From Wenzhouxiangella sp. (GTDB lineage Bacteria > Pseudomonadota > Gammaproteobacteria > Xanthomonadales > Wenzhouxiangellaceae): a DNA stretch of 6,178 nucleotides. The stretch spans positions 1 through 6,178 of the forward strand of contig SLJA01000137.1 of NCBI GenBank assembly GCA_007135355.1, in the 5' to 3' direction. Shown here piece by piece: positions 5,582-6,178 of the stretch (position 1 is its first letter; each line of letters opens with the position of its first letter). The notes beneath the pieces were generated by a model. The model saw nothing but the letters and a program-made list of their open reading frames with translations, was not told where the DNA came from and searched no databases. The translations under genes and the position numbers were made by a program.

Positions 5582-6178
5582 ATGCGTGCATCGGTCGTTA
5601 CGGTAATTTTCCTAGCAACGATTTTAAACTCTGTTGCTGCTACCTCACCCAAACTCATTCTGAATGGTGAGGTTTCTGATTGCGTTCTCTCCGATCTTGT
5701 GATTAGTGGAGCCACCGGAGATGTTCAATTGGGCATCAGCAATTTGTCCGATTGTTTCTCGTCTGAAGCGGGCCTGGCTGTGACGCCCGTTATGGTCATT
5801 CCGAACACGGTGCAGCCTCCTGCCACCGTCGAGGTGCTGTGGGGGAGTTCGGGTGCAGACACCTGCCGGGCTGGCGGAAATCTGCCGGCCTGGAATAACC
5901 AAGGAACGTTGCCGCTCGAGGGGCAACGTACGTTGAATGTGCCTTCAGGCACTTCCACAGGAGCCTATCGGCTGGAGGTCTTGTGTTCAGTCGACGGCGG
6001 AGCCGAAGTCTCCGGTCAAGCCGGCAATAACCTGACCGTCACCTCGCCGTCGGCACCGCCGCAACCCAGTTTATCCCTGTCCCCAACCAGCCCGATCAAC
6101 CCGGGCGCGTCGGTCACCGTGAACTGGTCTTCCGAAAATGCGACCAGCTGTTCCGCGAATGGAACTTTCCCCGGATGG
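5582..6178 (+). CDS. Exported protein with tandem cysteine-containing Ig-like repeats, N-terminal part (runs off the window)
   Basis: The frame stays open to the last base and gives 199 residues. ATG at 5582 opens a Sec-type signal peptide (Arg2, hydrophobic core 5-15, cleavage near SVAA at 17-20). Residues 25-60 form a first module with Cys34 and Cys58. Residues about 68-154 are an Ig-like beta domain with Cys95 and Cys135 positioned for a disulfide. A Pro/Ser linker (155-165) leads to a second copy starting at about 163. The copies align without gaps over 82-104 and 177-199, with 10 of 23 identities, and keep Trp-x7-Cys-x8-Trp in register (W87, C95, W104; W182, C190, W199). Such modules usually precede a catalytic or adhesive domain in secreted proteins, and that part is not visible here. 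The frame is open further upstream with an in-frame ATG at 5444, but only the 5582 start gives a clean signal peptide. No Shine-Dalgarno sequence is visible. Surface or extracellular location is inferred. Confidence 0.8.
   Translation, partial: MRASVVTVIFLATILNSVAATSPKLILNGEVSDCVLSDLVISGATGDVQLGISNLSDCFSSEAGLAVTPVMVIPNTVQPPATVEVLWGSSGADTCRAGGNLPAWNNQGTLPLEGQRTLNVPSGTSTGAYRLEVLCSVDGGAEVSGQAGNNLTVTSPSAPPQPSLSLSPTSPINPGASVTVNWSSENATSCSANGTFPGW

Noticed and set aside
1..6178. CRISPR array, tRNA or rRNA genes, insertion sequences, attachment sites, defence or toxin-antitoxin genes
   Set aside because: Reading both strands showed no regularly spaced repeats, no tRNA T-loop/acceptor pattern, no transposase or integrase motifs and no terminal inverted repeats with target duplications.

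Overview
The window looks like chromosomal DNA from a GC-rich gammaproteobacterium. The most informative clue is the gene order gspM - gspN - gspD, all on the + strand, with a GspN that carries a GspC-type HR domain but no PDZ domain, and a GspD secretin with a lipoprotein signal. That is the arrangement of the Xanthomonas Xps type II secretion system (T2SS), so a xanthomonad-related or Wenzhouxiangella-like lineage is the best guess. This is inferred from gene order and protein architecture, not from a database search.

Layout: bases 3-164 are the last 53 codons of gspM. It overlaps gspN (161-916) by ATGA, and gspN overlaps gspD (916-3099) by TGATG, so the three genes look translationally coupled at the 3' end of a T2SS operon. 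A short gap leads to a small lipoprotein gene (3158-3568) of unknown function, possibly read from the same transcript. A sigma-70-like promoter (3578-3607) precedes a 494-residue exported protein (3695-5179) of a conserved family with no known function, and this gene ends in a textbook intrinsic terminator (5213-5240). About 340 bases without a convincing gene follow. They contain a perfect 16-bp palindrome with an overlapping half-site and a pair of imperfect direct repeats. From 5582 to the window edge runs the N-terminal 199 codons of a second exported protein with tandem cysteine-containing Ig-like repeats.

How it fits together: GspM (inner-membrane platform), GspN (the link from platform to secretin) and GspD (the outer-membrane channel) are consecutive parts of one secretion machine. 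The downstream genes all encode proteins exported to the periplasm or beyond, so the two larger ones are plausible but unproven T2SS cargo. I see no CRISPR array, tRNA or rRNA gene, insertion sequence, phage gene or clear defence system. Nothing here amounts to a demonstrably new system. The most unexplained items are the repeat-bearing intergenic region, the two uncharacterised exported proteins, and the charged coiled-coil tail that takes the place of the PDZ domain in GspN.
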